DNA of 64,000 bases from Dysidea avara (GCF_963678975.1 NC_089272.1:59594574-59658573); one strand, 5' to 3'; shown: positions 1 through 13,412, numbered from the stretch's first letter. The notes: generated by a model from the letters alone, not told the origin. Translations and numbers: made by a program.

Positions 1-3000
1 AGTGCTAATGGGGGTATGTGTATGGGCACCGTCATCATGGGAAGTAATGCCGATTCAAAAACTATTAGCTGTCTGCCACATTTCTATACTGATGTGCCGC
101 CTATTACATCCACTATGAAACAGTCAACTCTTCCTACCACCAGTATGATATCTCTTAAACAGGATAACTACAGGAAGCATGCTGAGGGAGAGTACAGATG
201 GCTAGAGAACACAAGGCATGTTCTGGAAGAAAATGCTGAGCTGGAGAATGTATCATGGGCTGCATATCATGCAGAGCATCAGGAATTGTGTGATCGAATC
301 ATCACACCAACAGCATTACTCCCCTTTTTTCAGGAGAACGCTCACACAGTTGCAATGATTAGACATTCAATGGACGTAGTAAAGAGTGCTGTTGAGCACC
401 TCAATACAGGACAGACTCCAGTTCCAACATTTGACCAGCCACTCTTTGCTTTGGCTAAACAAATCCAGTGGAAGTGGCCAGAGAAGTACGGAGAGAAAAA
501 GTTTGTTGTTATGTTTGGTGGCTTACACATCGAGATGGCAGCACTGAAGATTATTAGTGACTGGCTAGAAAGCAGCAGATGGGCACAAGCACTGGTTCAA
601 GCAGAAATTGCAACAGCAGGAATAGCTGTACAAGGCATCACATGTTATGCGCACAAGAAAGGCTCACCAAATTATAGCTGCTGCCTTATATACTCTGCAA
701 CACCATGCCTATGAAAATTATAGTCTTACCTGCTTGAAAGATGGTCAGACCCAGATGGAATTTGAGACCTGGTGTGATGAGAGAAAACAGAATTGTCCCC
801 AGTTTTAGTACTGGGCAACAACAATGGAGCTAGAAGTTTGTATTCTAACTTACGTGCGATCCCTAAGAGAAGCCAACTTTTCCATGTATCTAGATGCCTT
901 AACAGAACTTGTTCCCTGGTTCTTTGCACTAGACCACACGAACTATGCTCACTGGATACCAGTGCATTTAAGAGATATGGCTGAACTTCCCAAGACACAC
1001 CCAGATGTTTATGGAGAGTCAATATTGGTCATTTCACGGTGCAAAACACCAAGCGAGTTTTCTCAGCAATCCCTATAGACCAAGCACACGAACAAAATAA
1101 TGCCTGTGTAAAGGGTGATGGGGGTGCAGTTGGCCTCACTGATAATCCAAGTGCCCTGCAGAGGTGGATGATTTCTGGGCCAGAGGTTGCTAGAATAATT
1201 GGAGAATTTGAAAACTCTGATCAACAGGAAAATGGAAGAGTAAACACTCATCACCATGACCAAACAACAAGTGTGCAGACATCTTTTGCAAAAGATGTTC
1301 ACACTCTGTTGGCTGTTATTGAAGAGTTTGGAAACCCATTTGAAGAGAAGAGTCAGGACTTGCTTGTTCTTGATACAAAGGAAATTGCAGACTCTGCTGT
1401 ATTGAACACGATAAATAATGTAAAGCGCATTGGTCAGGATCAATTTGATGTTTTTACAAAAGAATGTTTCATAGACAAGACTAAGTCTATAGATGATACA
1501 ATTCGTCACAACAAGCTACCACTGCTTGGCACCCCAGCATCTAAAGCTTCCAAAGGAAAGCAACATTTGAACTCCCTGAAGTGTGATGTTGAACTCTTTG
1601 CAAGATTATATATCAGCTGTCAGACATGTGATGGAAATCTGGAAGAATTTTTCCGGCATGAAAATCAAGCATGTCCCCCAGCACTATCTGTTGCAGGAAG
1701 GGACATGCTAGTGTGTCTGGATGATCTTTCTGAGGCACAGTCTGAAGCAGCCAAAGTCTCCACTGTTGTCATTGACGGAGCTGCTATTGTTCAGATGCTG
1801 AAGCCAGGTGCTGCAGAGACATTTGAGCAATATGCTCATCAGGTCTTTCTCCCTTACATCTTAGGACATCTTCAACATGCATCACGGCTAGATCTGGTGT
1901 GGAACAGCTATGTAGCTGACTCTCTCAAAGCAACAACCAGGGCAAAACGAGGAAAAGGAGTACATCAACATGTTGCTGAATCTGCACCCATACCAGCAAA
2001 CTGGCAAGACTTTTTGCGTGTAGACCTCAACAAGAAAGAACTTTTTAGTTTCCTCTCAAAGGCACTTGTTGATTCGTTCAAAGAGAGTAACAAAGAACTG
2101 GTTGTCACAGATGGGGTTCAGGTTCTTTGTGTGCCACAACAACAAGACGCTTACTTAATTGGTCCGGCATGCAGCATAGAAGAGGCTGACAGTCGCATGA
2201 TGCTGCATGTTGCACATGCTGCACAACATGGCCATCATCAAATACTAGTACGTACTGTTGATACAGATGTTGTGGTGTTGGCAGTTATGGTAGCTGAAAC
2301 TCTACCAGCTAAACATGAAGTTTGGGTAGCATTTGGAGCAGGAAAAAATTTCCGATACTTGGCAGCCCATCAAATTGCAGCTTGTCTGGGATCAGAGAAG
2401 TTGCATGCCCTTCTTCTGTTCCATGCACTAACTGGATGTGACACCATGTCAGCATTTGTTGGACATGGCAAGAAAACTGCATGGGCTGTATGGAATTCAT
2501 TCCCAGAACTTACTAATACACTGCTGGAGCTAGCACATGCACCAACTGAGATTTCATAACAAGCCATGCGTGTCATTGAGAGGTTTGTCATTCTTATCTA
2601 TGACCGAACAAGCACCTGCACTGATGTTAACCAGGCTAGGAAGAAGCTTTTTGCAAAGACAGCATCTGTAAAGAGAATTCCACCCACACGCGCTGCTCTG
2701 GAGCAGCATGTCAAGCAAGCTGCTTTCCAAGGTGGTCATGTCTGGGGTCAAGCACTTACTCCAGACCCTGTACTTCCTAGTTGGGGTTGGATCAAGACAG
2801 ATGGTGACCTATATGAACCACACTGGACCACACTTCAAGAAGCATCGAAGACCTGTTATGAGCTGATCTGTTGTGGCTGCAAGAAGGGGTGTCATACCAA
2901 CTGCAAGTGCAAAAAAGCCGGTCTTCAATGCACTGCTCTCTGTAAGTGTGAGGGAGAATGTCCAATAAACTGAACAATGTTCAATTTTGTATCACACAGA

Positions 3001-3120
3001 GAGTTTATAATATATTATTCTAGTATTTATAACTATAATAATCAATCGTGCAGTAATTGTCTATTATAAATAAGATAAAATGATTAATATTTGCATTATT
3101 CATCATTCATGTCAATAAAG
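1..3120 (+). pseudogene. Broken repetitive ORF: PIN/FEN-like motif plus CXC tail
   Basis: Open segments at 16-714, 824-1078, 1039-2559 and 2566-2973 read as one large protein family broken in a few places; the left end lies outside the window. Seen: an acidic stretch DTDVVVLAVMVAET near 2263-2300 preceded by ADSRMMLHVAHAA, a LTGCDTMSAFVGHGKKTAW block near 2430-2480, and a cysteine-rich end at about 2866-2973 (CCGCKKGCHTNCKCKK, then CTALCKCEGEC), which resembles a tesmin/TSO1 CXC zinc motif. The acidic motif resembles PIN/FEN1-type nuclease cores. From memory, proteins with this layout occur in high copy in corals, sponges and other marine invertebrates, which suggests a mobile-element product rather than a host gene. 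I cannot assign a superfamily, so I treat it as a fossil. A polyadenylation signal AATAAA lies at 3114-3119. Confidence 0.6.
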
Positions 3121-3924
3121 ATTTAGCATGATTCTATAGAAGAAATGCAGTCATTTTTGTACAAAATTGTTGCCATGAACTTTTCATTGGTAGCAATGAA
3201 ATTCCTAATAGTGGTTTGAAATCATTTACGTGGCAGCCATTTTGTTAACTGTTGCTATGACTACTACGAGTACAATTGGGAGTGCCTCCATATCCAAAAA
3301 TAATTATTAGGTAATAATCTACATGTGTACCAATTTTGGTGCTTTTATCAAAAAGTGCACAATACTTTTGGTATGCCGCTGTACTATAGGGACTATGCAT
3401 GTGTGAGAGTGTCCCTGCATGACCCCCTGGCTTATTACAGTACATGTATACACATAGCACTGTTTGACTATAGCTTTATCATTATTACTGTATTTACTAC
3501 TACAATAGCAGACACTTGTTGGAATGGAGGAGAGGGTGGACACCATAACTTAGTAAAAGTATCAGGATATCCAAAAATCACAGAACATCTGAGGGAGGGA
3601 AATGCAAACAACTTGAACTTTATAGTAGCTAGGAACTACAACTATTTGAATTCTCTTTGGTACAATCAAGTCTTGCAATCATTTACATACAGGGTTAGAA
3701 ACTAAGGAAACTTTAATGTGTAAAATACAAGCATGCCAACATGGAATGCTTTAGTAGTTTATTTCACCGTTAGATGAACCTGAGAGCATTTTCAGTGTGT
3801 GTGTCTTGATTGTTCACATGCTAGTGGTGTCTCTGTTAGTTGTCAGTGTCCCTATGACTTATAAAAAAGCTTGTATGCAGTAAGTCAGTAGCATGACAGT
3901 ATTATTACTTATACAGGTCCAGGC
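3121..3924. other. Intergenic, no gene seen
   Basis: AT-rich sequence between the ORF remnant and the first fibrinogen-like gene. A 126-codon open frame at 3325-3705 has no recognisable motif, no good composition and stop-rich surroundings, so I do not call it. The last 75 bases before 3925 probably hold the promoter and 5'UTR of the next gene, but I see no clear TATA box. Confidence 0.5.
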
Positions 3925-3973
3925 ATGTCTGATTTTAAGATGCTTTTGGTTCTGTGTGGTTTGATCAGCTCAG
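3925..3973 (+). other. Signal-peptide exon of fibrinogen-like copy 1
   Basis: A 49-nt exon of 16 codons plus one base (phase 1). It has a start codon, a hydrophobic core and a donor (CAG|gtgaga). It is too short for ORF calling. It matches 25405-25453 on the other strand in length, phase, the opening MSDFKM and donor. Confidence 0.8.
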
Positions 3974-6088
3974 GTGAGAACTGTAACAGTGCTAATTGTA
4001 TAATGATACAAAGTGTTTACTGTATGTAAGGAGAAGCTATAAAACAGTATGAACCATCTCTGCTTGACTAAATTAAATCATGGATTAAATTTTAACATCA
4101 GTAGGCCTGTGTCAAATATGCCAGCATATTATTGGTTAGAGTGCTATGCTAGCATATTATGTAACTATGGAGCATAATATTATTGCCTGAAAATTGATCG
4201 ATACTTCCTAATAGAGCAGCCAGTGAAAAATGTAAACTGCAATAGAGTACTCATACGCTCTAATAGAACAGTCACTTTGCACTGAAATACTCTAATAAGC
4301 AGTTACTAAACCATGGTAGGAAATGTTGTTAAACTAGCAAGCGTAATGGAACACTGAAGAGTAAAATAGGAAAAATTTTAATTAGGGAAATTCCTGAAAG
4401 TATTTAGGGTAAATTTTGAGCATATTGACTCAGGCCTAAACATCAGACATGGTTGTATGATCTGTTTGTTTTAATAATGACATCCAGAGGGTTTAAGTTT
4501 CCTAGAACACACATTTAGCTACTTGAAAAGTTTGTACATAGCTAGATGCAGATAATTACTTTGTACATGCCACTTTGACTTCTCATATCAAAGGAAACCC
4601 AGTGATGATCAAGGCTACTGTCATGTAATATAGCTGTAGGCTGCCATCATCAAATTACTATAATAGGTCTGTTTTACTTAGTTTTTATGAACCTTTTATC
4701 GTGTAATTTCAACCATGCATTGATATATTATTAAACTGTACATCATTAGCTATTCTACAATCTTGTGAGCTAACAAATTCTATATGGCGTCCAATCTGTC
4801 TATAATCATTTTATTTATGAGTAATATTATAATTATACTGTTGGCTATATCATAAGCAATGCTACCACATGGGTTGAATTTATAGTTAGGTCTTGTATAA
4901 ATCAGGATACATTTTAGCAACTTAGAAAACAATTCTTAGCAATATTATTAGCACCTTTACTTTGTTCAGTTGCCACAATTGTTGGTTGGGACAAATTGCT
5001 TTGGCTGCTTGTTTTCTGGTGTAGCTGTCGCACATTGTTGAAAAATGAAATTTATTTTGTGTTTTTTTGTTATACGGTGTTTGTTTTTTGCAACAGTGAT
5101 CCTCAGTAATAAAGTGGTGATTGCTGCTGATGAGCAGTGTGAAGAGTATCGTTTTTCAACCCCTTTCTATCCTGGAGGGTCATGTGAAACCATCTATAAC
5201 ATGAATCCAGAGAGTCATGCCAGGCCAGGATATTACTGGATCACTGATGGGCCCACCCAGGTTTATTGTGGAATGAACTACACTGGATCATCTTGTGAGG
5301 ACATCTTTGCCAATAATCCAGAAACTCGTGACAAGGAGGGATACTATCGTATAAATGGTAATCAATGGACACTTTGTAACATAACTTCTGGTGACATCCC
5401 CACATGTGCTGGTGTGGGTGGAGGATGGAGAAGAATTGTTAACATCAATATCAGTGCAGGAGATGCTTGCCCTAATGGATGGCGTGAAGAGACAAACTCC
5501 GGTGTTAGTTTTTGTCGACTTGACAGTGATACTGGTAGTACTTGCTCATCTGCCTACTTCTCCACTAATGGAACAAGCTACCAGAGGGTGTGTGGTAGAG
5601 CAAAAGGATTTCAGAAAGGTGAAACTCTTGCCTTCCATGGTGATTCCTTTACTGGGGCGAGTAGTCAAACATCAATTGATGGCTACTATGCTGATGGACT
5701 ATTACTCACTTATGGTAGCCCTCGTCAACACATTTGGACATATGCTGCTGGATCTTTTGATAACCGTACTGATGGTGACTTCAGAACTTATAATTGCCCA
5801 TGTGCTGCTGATGGAGGAACAGCCCCTCCGTCTTTTGTGGGAACTGACTATTACTGTGAATCAGGATTTATTGACAGTGCGGTTTATACAGACTATTTAT
5901 TTGCTGACCCACTGTGGGATGGATCTGGCTGCTTTACCAGTAGATGTTGCGAGAATCGTGTTCAACCATGGTTTTCTCAAGTTTTGAATGAAACCACTAC
6001 AAGTGATATTGAAGCTAGGCTTTGTAGTCTTGGAGAAGCCTTTCGCAGATTTGTTATGATTGTGGAACTAGAATTATATGTTCAGTAA
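3925..6088 (+). CDS. Secreted fibrinogen-like protein, copy 1 (two exons)
   Basis: Two exons: 3925-3973 and 5097-6088, 346 residues. Exon 1 reads MSDFKMLLVLCGLISS plus one base, followed by the donor gtgaga; the acceptor at 5095-5096 (tgcaacag after a long T-rich tract) restores the frame as V-ILSNKVVIAADEQC. The same 49-nt exon recurs at 25405-25453, which supports this over the in-frame ATG at 5045 inside the intron. After the signal peptide come two short fibrinogen-like motifs (SCETIYNMNPE..GYYWI..VYCGM, then SCEDIFANNPE..GYYRI..LCNI), then a GVGGGWRRI domain, GSPRQHIWTYAAG, PLWDGSGCF, a CC pair and the end VELELYVQ. From memory this is a cysteine-rich extracellular family common in sponges and cnidarians; the ligand is unknown. 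N-x-S/T sites are numerous. No enzyme residues are recognised. Confidence 0.85.
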
Positions 6089-9000
6089 ACCTGGTATGGA
6101 CAGTATAAGCTTTTGGTTTTGCTTTGTGCTATTCACTTTACATACATGCAGCATTGTACAAATTTAAAAGCATTTCTATTATGCATTACAGTTAGTGTAA
6201 TTCCATGCAAAAGATTGATTTACATGGCTTAGTTACTATACCTACACAATCATACAACGCACTTTACTAAGTAACATTTACATATAATTATAAAGAAGAT
6301 TTCTCTCCAAGAAATTTTCTTTTATAACAATTATCATAGCATCACAGCCTGATGGATGTTCATTGTGTTACATGTTTACTATGAATAATTCTACATCAGA
6401 ATTGGCAATGGATAAATGTCTAGCTACAGTATGTGATCTAATTCTAGCCATCGTACAAACAACCAATTTTGCTTTTAGTATTTTAAAATGCTATGCCTCT
6501 GATAACAATATATATATAAAACTCTTTGTATATATCTGATGTAGCCATAACATTACTAGTGTTGCTATATACATTAAACTTGTTTTTGACACAGTTTTGT
6601 CTATTGCTCTGAAACCCATTACTATGCAGCCTCGATGTGGTGTACAGTAGTTGGTAAGCTGTAAGATTTAATTACAATTAGCCACAGGAAATTTATTTTC
6701 CTTGGTAAACAGGGTGTCATGTGACATTCCTGTGTGTACATTAACTACAGATTCATGCGTCGAGTACTAAGAGTAAATGGACCTTTTGCAGTGTCTGAAT
6801 GCAAATAAAAGCCATACATGTTATACTGTAACTAAGTCACATTAGAATACTTCTGCTGAAAAATCATTTAACACACAGTACATTAGAATATTTATCTTTC
6901 TTATGGTTTCATTTATAAAGTTCTGACTGTATAATGACAGGTATATACTACTTTTCTCACCAGTCCCAAGTGGAATACCGGGGAATATAGCACTTACAAT
7001 CATTGGGTCTAGTTCACGATGTTGAGTGGTTTTATATATATGTGATAATGGGAAGCAAGCATGTGGATGTAACACTGGTAATTCTAGCTTGTATAAGAAA
7101 TCTATGGAAACTATTAATAAAAGTGAAACATGCTTTTCAAGACTGTCCTGTGTCCAATGCATAGTGTAATAAAATTTTATAAGGAGTCAACTTAACTATT
7201 TAGGTGGTGGACAAGAGGCAGCACATTCAACAAGATAAATCTTGATGGTTGCAACCTATAAACCACTGCTGACTTTCAACATAATCTTGCGATGTGTATA
7301 TAGCTATTATGTAGATCATTTTATCATGAGGTCATTGCTCTAAAAATACACTTTCATGCTCCTATACATACCCACTGCATGCATATATGCACAGATTGCC
7401 CACAATCACATTCGCTGCATGTTTCATCCAATTCTTCGCAGCTAACAATGAGGAAGGTCAATGGAAGCCACGGCTTGCTGTAGCTATGTCATTCAGAATT
7501 AGAACAGTGCTTGTGCTCCATGGGAGACTTACCTGCAAGTATAACTATAATAAGACTGTCACAGCATCATGTTGTCACTGTTATCTTGATATCGTTTGTA
7601 GATATCGTCTCTCCCATTGTTTTCAGTTGCCAGCGACGCCATGCATATTATATTAGCTACGCTACTTAACCTTTGCTACACTAGTAGTAGTACGTAGCTG
7701 GCTACAGTGCTACACTCATTTGGCAGCTACAAAATAATACATGGATCAAGGTTATTTGCTGGCGAAAGGGATATAGAAGATATTGCAGGTGCTGAAGACG
7801 AATTTCCTGACTTTGACATTGATACTCTGCCAGTATTCCGCCAGTATTGAGTGTAGCAATGATACTCCGCCAGTATTCACTTACTGCTGAAGACGACTTT
7901 CCTGACTTTGACATTGGTTAAGTTAAGTATGTAGGTAGTAATAAGTATATAGTTAGGTAATAAGTAGTAGTATGGTGTAGCTTTCAGTATGTACATGTGT
8001 TATGTCAATAATTATTATTGCAGGTGGGGTCTATTCTACGGAACGGAACGGAACGGAATGATGGACTAAACTGCGGAACAGAATGCTTTCTCAGATTGAA
8101 GCTTGCAGCTTACCATTGCTGTACAAGTTATCAGTGGCACTTCCAGCAGGTAATCAAACGTACCCCAAGAAAGATAAAACGAATTTAGGGATCGATTGTG
8201 GGTTATTGTTTTTTTTGTGGGTTATTGTTGGTTGTCATTAGTAACGAAGTAAGGTAAGTGCGCCTAACTCCGGACAGTGTTTGCTTTCGGTGCTCTATCT
8301 CCGCCATGCAAGCGAATTACTCAATCCTTGAAATATGGTGATAAAGCCTATCCTATGGTGCATCAGTCCTACAAGTTTCATCAAAATATCTCCATCCTTC
8401 GAGGAGCTGCGCTCCAAAATTCAACAATGTGTAAATTTCGCGCATGCTCCTAACTCCGGACACTTTTTATCACGCCTGATACAGCACTTTCGAAGTTGAT
8501 TTCGAATTTTAAACACCACCACGTTAAACTTCCATCTATTGCCCACCTCGTACTCGATTTTGAGAGTCATAGTACCTTTCGTTTCCGAGTTTTGGGTATT
8601 TCAAATCTAGGTATATTTACGCAAATATTTATGCAGCATCAATGAGACTGGCTCTTACAAAATCGTCCATAGAAAGTGTTTGGCTGATTGTTTGCAAACG
8701 AAACTTGGTACAGTGGTAATTCATAGTTGTTCCTCTGTACTGTATGAAAATGAGCCAGATAGCTCTTTGAGTTTGAGAATAAGCAGTGATTATCGAAGCA
8801 TTTTTGATAATTTTGCCACACACGGCAATAAATAATCACCTCGTTTAGACAAACTACCAGGACTTTTAAGCTGATTTTAGGGATAACAGTATCATTGTAT
8901 ATGAAGCATTAACCACCTAACATTAGGCATTCCAGACCGATTTTTAAATTTTGGAAAAACGGGCTTTTTATATGCTCAATAGATAGAGTATTGATTGTCG

Positions 9001-11569
9001 ATCTCAGAAATATATAGTTTGTTTGGTTGGAATTAGCTACTTTGGCATGCACAGTGCTTAAAAACTGGAAAAAGATACATCATCATGCATTTTTTCTCCA
9101 GGGCTCCCCATACATTTTACAAGGAAAAATGGCACAATTGAATCAGGAAGCCATCTAGCGATCTGGACTATCTCGAAACTGCAGTTGCTCCTAGCTGCAA
9201 ATTTGTACATGTAATGAGAGTAACTTCAGGTCTTATTGGATCTCAGCGATCTTTGTATACTTTGTGGTGAGCAAATATGTTTCACCTACTGCACACGTCT
9301 CAATACAGTGGTGTATACCCATAGGCAAGTGGCTATCTCAAGTTGGTAAAAACATCAAGTTAGCAACTTATAAAGGTAAACAACTAAAGTGGAGGTGCCA
9401 CAATGATGCAACAATACCTAAGGTGGAGTTGTGGTTTCAATTATGGCATTGTTATGCCGACTTTGAAGTGGTTTATACTTTTGAGCTGATGACACAGCCA
9501 TCAGAAAATTGCTCTGGAGCTGATGACACAGCCATCAGAAAATTGCTCTGGAGCTGAAATGAATCGCTAATCCGAGTAAAGTAACTACGCACTTTAAAGT
9601 AAGCACCAGTGACTACCTTCCACCCGACAGTACGTTTTTTTAAGTTTTAAAGTATTCTACATACATTACAAGGTTTGAAAAGATTACAAAACAACACAGA
9701 ACTTACTTATATGTAACGCGCACGATAAAACTAAGATTTTCATGATGATCAGCGTGTGGACAAACCCCACAGCGATTTTCATCCTCATTGCAGCTCGGAC
9801 GACGGAACAATCCCAAGTTAAACACGAGTTGTCATTTTGTGCCAGCATATCTCCTACTTTATAACTGTAACTTAGCACTTATTGTATTTATTGTAACTTA
9901 GCACTCACTGTAATTTAGTACTCATTGTAATTCTAGCACTTATTGTAACTTACCACTTACTGTAATTTAGCACTAGTTGTAACCTAGCACCTATTGTAAC
10001 TTAATACTTATTGTAACTTAGTACTAATCATCATAGGCGATTCTAAGGGGGGGCTGTTAAAAAATAACTTTTTAAAAAATCTTGGAGAAAAGTTGCTGTA
10101 TAGATTGGCATTGTTATTTTTAGCATTTTTCATGTTTTTAGAACAAATTTTAGGCTGTTTTCTTTAAATTGCAAAAATCCTGCAGCTTCTGGGGGTTGCA
10201 CCCCCAGACCCCCCTGAAAATTCTACTTTATACTATAGCCAAACAACAATAGTTATGCTGTTCCCTTCTTGGCCCCCCTGTAGGTCAGGTCTAGAATCGC
10301 CACTGCTAATCAATATTGTAACTTAAATTATAGCACTTATGTTATTGTAACTTAAACTAGGCACTTATGTGTACGTACCTTGTACATTAGCGTAAAAACC
10401 CTGTTGGGTGTTTGCTAATTAATAAAAATAAAATAAAATAAATTAAAAAAAATATTAGAGCTCTCTCTAATATCTATGGTGCCAGGGTTCTATTGGGGAA
10501 TATACGGAGAATTTTTTTATTAAAAAATCTCGGATACTGGAATGCCTACTAACATTTCAAGTAAATGCTGCCGATAGTTTTGGAGATGGGATGCAATTTA
10601 TTCACATCATCTGATGCCCCGTATACGGAAACTCGGGTATTTATCGTGCTATAGCTATAGTGTACCAATGCATGCACTTCCAAAATTTCAAGTTTCACAT
10701 TTTGTTCAGGAATTGTTTAATTTTGATTATAGCTAGCTAGCTCATTTCAGATCAACAACTCGAAAAATTCTTGTACGAAATTTCAAATCCTTAAATTTAA
10801 AAAAAAAATTATGTTATAGCGAGATTTCAGAGCAAAAGGTAAGGTGGGTCAGGAGGCGACAAGACCACAGCATGCAATATGTATTTTTTAAAAACAATAG
10901 CTATGTATTAATAATTGAATGGGTCAGTGAGAAAAGGCGACATGTGCCATTTTAGATTTTCCATTTCTAAAAAAAATAGAATGGCTTGTTTTAGCCATGT
11001 GTTTAATGTTTTCACCAAGTAAACAACAGAGTTTAATCATGGCAATCTCAAATTATTAATTTTTAGCAAATATTACAACAATTCAATCAAGTCCCAAAAC
11101 TCTGTTTAATGCTCACTAGCTACATGGTCTCTTAAATTTCCAATGACACTTGTCCCCTTTGCCACTGGATCCTTCAATTAAATACGTACATTAATAATAC
11201 AGCGTAAGTAATAAATTGATGGTATGATTATTATTATTATTATTATCAACTTAATATCAAGTCTACCAGTTGGATACTAGAGGGTTTGTACCTTGATTTG
11301 CACGGAAGGCAGATCATGACATTATGGTTACCATGCAGTGTTTATTCTATAGGATTTCTTCTTTGGGGAATGTGAGGGATAACTGCCTGGGAGAAAGTCT
11401 ATATAGTACACTTATCCCAGTTCACACCCGTAAAAATATTTGCTTGTTATAAGAGTGCATGGTGATTTTCATAAACAGGTAAGGCCAGATCCTATGGCTG
11501 GTAGAGTTTAATGCATGAGTGTTGCTCAGTCATGTGCATGCACATGACAATTCTTTTACTACTACATGA
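6089..11569. other. Gene-poor stretch with short repeats
   Basis: No supportable gene. It holds a direct repeat of a GCTGAAGACGA..TTTGACATTG unit (about 7789-7820 and 7885-7915), a short (GGAAC)n run near 8040, two lines sharing CCTAACTCCGGACA (near 8262 and 8449), a 35-bp tandem duplication at about 9485-9555, a degenerate array of TGTAACTTAGCACTTAT units at about 9865-10031 that resumes at 10310-10380 beyond a MITE, and AT-rich DNA. Open frames of 60-106 codons here lack motifs and are not called. Confidence 0.5.
10032..10305. mobile_element. hAT-like MITE (CATAGGCGATTCTA family), copy 1
   Basis: Terminal inverted repeats CATAGGCGATTCTA and TAGAATCGCCACTG bound a 274-bp non-coding element. 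The flanks CTAATCAT (10024-10031) and CTAATCAA (10306-10313) look like an 8-bp target duplication with one mismatch, as expected for hAT. It is inserted in the TGTAACTTAGCACTTAT tandem array, splitting it. A second copy with a perfect target duplication is at 25011-25306. Confidence 0.8.
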
Positions 11570-13412
11570 ATGTGTTGAATATATAAACGATAATTATTTG
11601 TATGAGATATTGCTGTGGCTGTATGATACCACAACGCACTAGCAATCTAAAAGATCAAGTGGATAGTTTTCAAGAAAACAAGCTATGTACACTGTATCCG
11701 AGATGGAATATTCTAAACAAGGAATCTTTAAATATCTTGATCAAGCTAGCTTTAAATGTTAAGCTTAAGCATTTTGAGATTTTTGAGATTTCATCTGAGG
11801 GTATAATCATATTTTTGTTGGTTGTGCATGTTATTTTGAAGGCAAACTGGCTTAATTTTTTTTTTAATTTATACTTTCAAAGAATGACTTTAGCAACCAG
11901 TTGAGCATGCTGTTTTAAAATAAACTTAATTTTAGAAACTGGGCTTTCAGATACTGTATAGCCATCACTGTTTAGAAATTTTTGATTGTTGTATATGTAC
12001 CCTTGGACATTTTAAAATTTTATCATCTGAAAACATTTTTTAAGATTGTGTATACAATTCTTAACTTGTTTTTGTTTCATTAGTTTTCATCCACAATCAA
12101 AACAAACTTAACATATAAACTGAAGAGTCTATATAAACAATTAATTAGCACTTAGCTATAGCAGTTATGTTTATGAGCTTGAACCTAATTATATAATTAT
12201 GGCTGAGAGTCTGGAAATGAATGCTTTGAAAAAATACTAGAATTTCCTGAGTGAATATCGTAAATTGCTCAATGCTAACAGAAGTTCAGCAGGTGATTTT
12301 GTGTAGTCCACATGGTAGAGAGAACTTTGTATAGTTTGTAGCATAAAATAATGATAGACCATAACATTATTGCAAGGTTTGGCCAAAAAAGCCATTCAGA
12401 CTACAATAATAATTCTTACCCATGGAATCACACTATTTGAAATACATGGAAAATTGTAACGGAGAGTAAAAAACAACAAAAACATAATGACTAGAATATC
12501 TTTCACCACTGTAATGTTACTGAACATATAACTCTAGTTCCACAATCATGACAAATCTGCGAAAGGTTTCTCCAAGATACAAAGCCTAGCTTCAATATTA
12601 CTTGTAGTGGTCTCCTTTAAAACTTTAGAAAACCATGGTTGAACTCGATTCTCGCAACATCTACTGATAAAGCAGCCAGATCCATCCCACAGTGGGTCAG
12701 CAAATAAATAATCAGTATAAATAGCACTGACAATAAATCCTGATTCACAGTAATAGTCAGTTCCCACAAAAGAGGGAGGGGCTGTTCCTCCATCAGCAGT
12801 ACAAGGGAAATTGTAGATTCTAAAGTCACCATCTGTACGGTTATCAAATGCTCCAGCAGCATATGTCCAAATATGTCGACGAGGGCTGCCATAAGTGAGT
12901 AATAGCCCATCAACATAGTAGTCATCAATTGTTGTTTGATTACTTGCCCCAGTAAAGGAATCACCATGGAAGGCAAGAGTTTCACCTTTCTGATGTCCTT
13001 TTGCTCTACCACACCTCTGGTAGAATGTTCCATTAGTGGAGAAGTAGGAAGATGAGCAAATACTACCAGTGTCACTGTCAAGTCGACAAAAACTAACACC
13101 AGCATTTGTCTCTTCACACCATCCACTAGGACAAGCATCTCCTGCACTGATATTGATACTAACAATTCTTCTCCAACTTCCACCCACACCAGCACATGTG
13201 GAGATGTTATGTTACAAAGTGTCCATTGATTGCCATTTATACGATAGTATCCCTCCTTGTCAAGAGTTTCAGGATTATTAGCAAAGATGTCCTCACAAGA
13301 TGATCCGGTATAGTTCATTCACAATAAACCTGGGTGGGCCCATCAGTGATCCAATAATATCCTGGTCTGGCATGACTCTCTGGATTCCTGCTATAGATGG
13401 TTTCACATGACC
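11570..13412 (-). repeat. Tandem duplication, copy A (pairs with 17130-19000)
   Basis: From about 11570 the sequence (TTGAATATATAAACGAT..., AAAAGATCAAGTGGAT...) matches 17130 onward base for base with small indels, through the 3' flank and into the fibrinogen-like copy. Both units run in the same orientation, so this is a tandem segmental duplication of a gene with about 950 bp of its 3' flank. Copy A ends abruptly at 13412 where transposon sequence begins. Confidence 0.85.
12517..13412 (-). pseudogene. Fibrinogen-like pseudogene, copy A
   Basis: Clear near-copy of the gene at 18017-25453, matching from its second exon's NPESHARP motif to the end VELELYVQ. It lacks the N-terminal part of exon 2 and the signal exon, because the sequence is cut at 13412 by transposon DNA. 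Compared with copy B there is a one-base deletion near 13320, a 10-base deletion near 13207 (within GDIPTC), a lost codon in the RVCGRA motif and a one-base deletion near 12577, giving three frame changes. Two overlapping open frames (12546-13187 and 12617-13318) are products of these shifts. This copy is very unlikely to make a full protein. Confidence 0.88.

Noticed and set aside
3325-3705. 126-codon plus-strand frame
   Set aside because: No motif, no splice context and AT-rich composition like the surrounding intergenic DNA.
5045-5096. ATG at 5045 as the start of fibrinogen-like copy 1 (MKFILCFFVIRC leader)
   Set aside because: The leader is T-rich intron end; the paralogue at 19001-19050 is frameshifted there, while the separate 49-nt exon is conserved in both.
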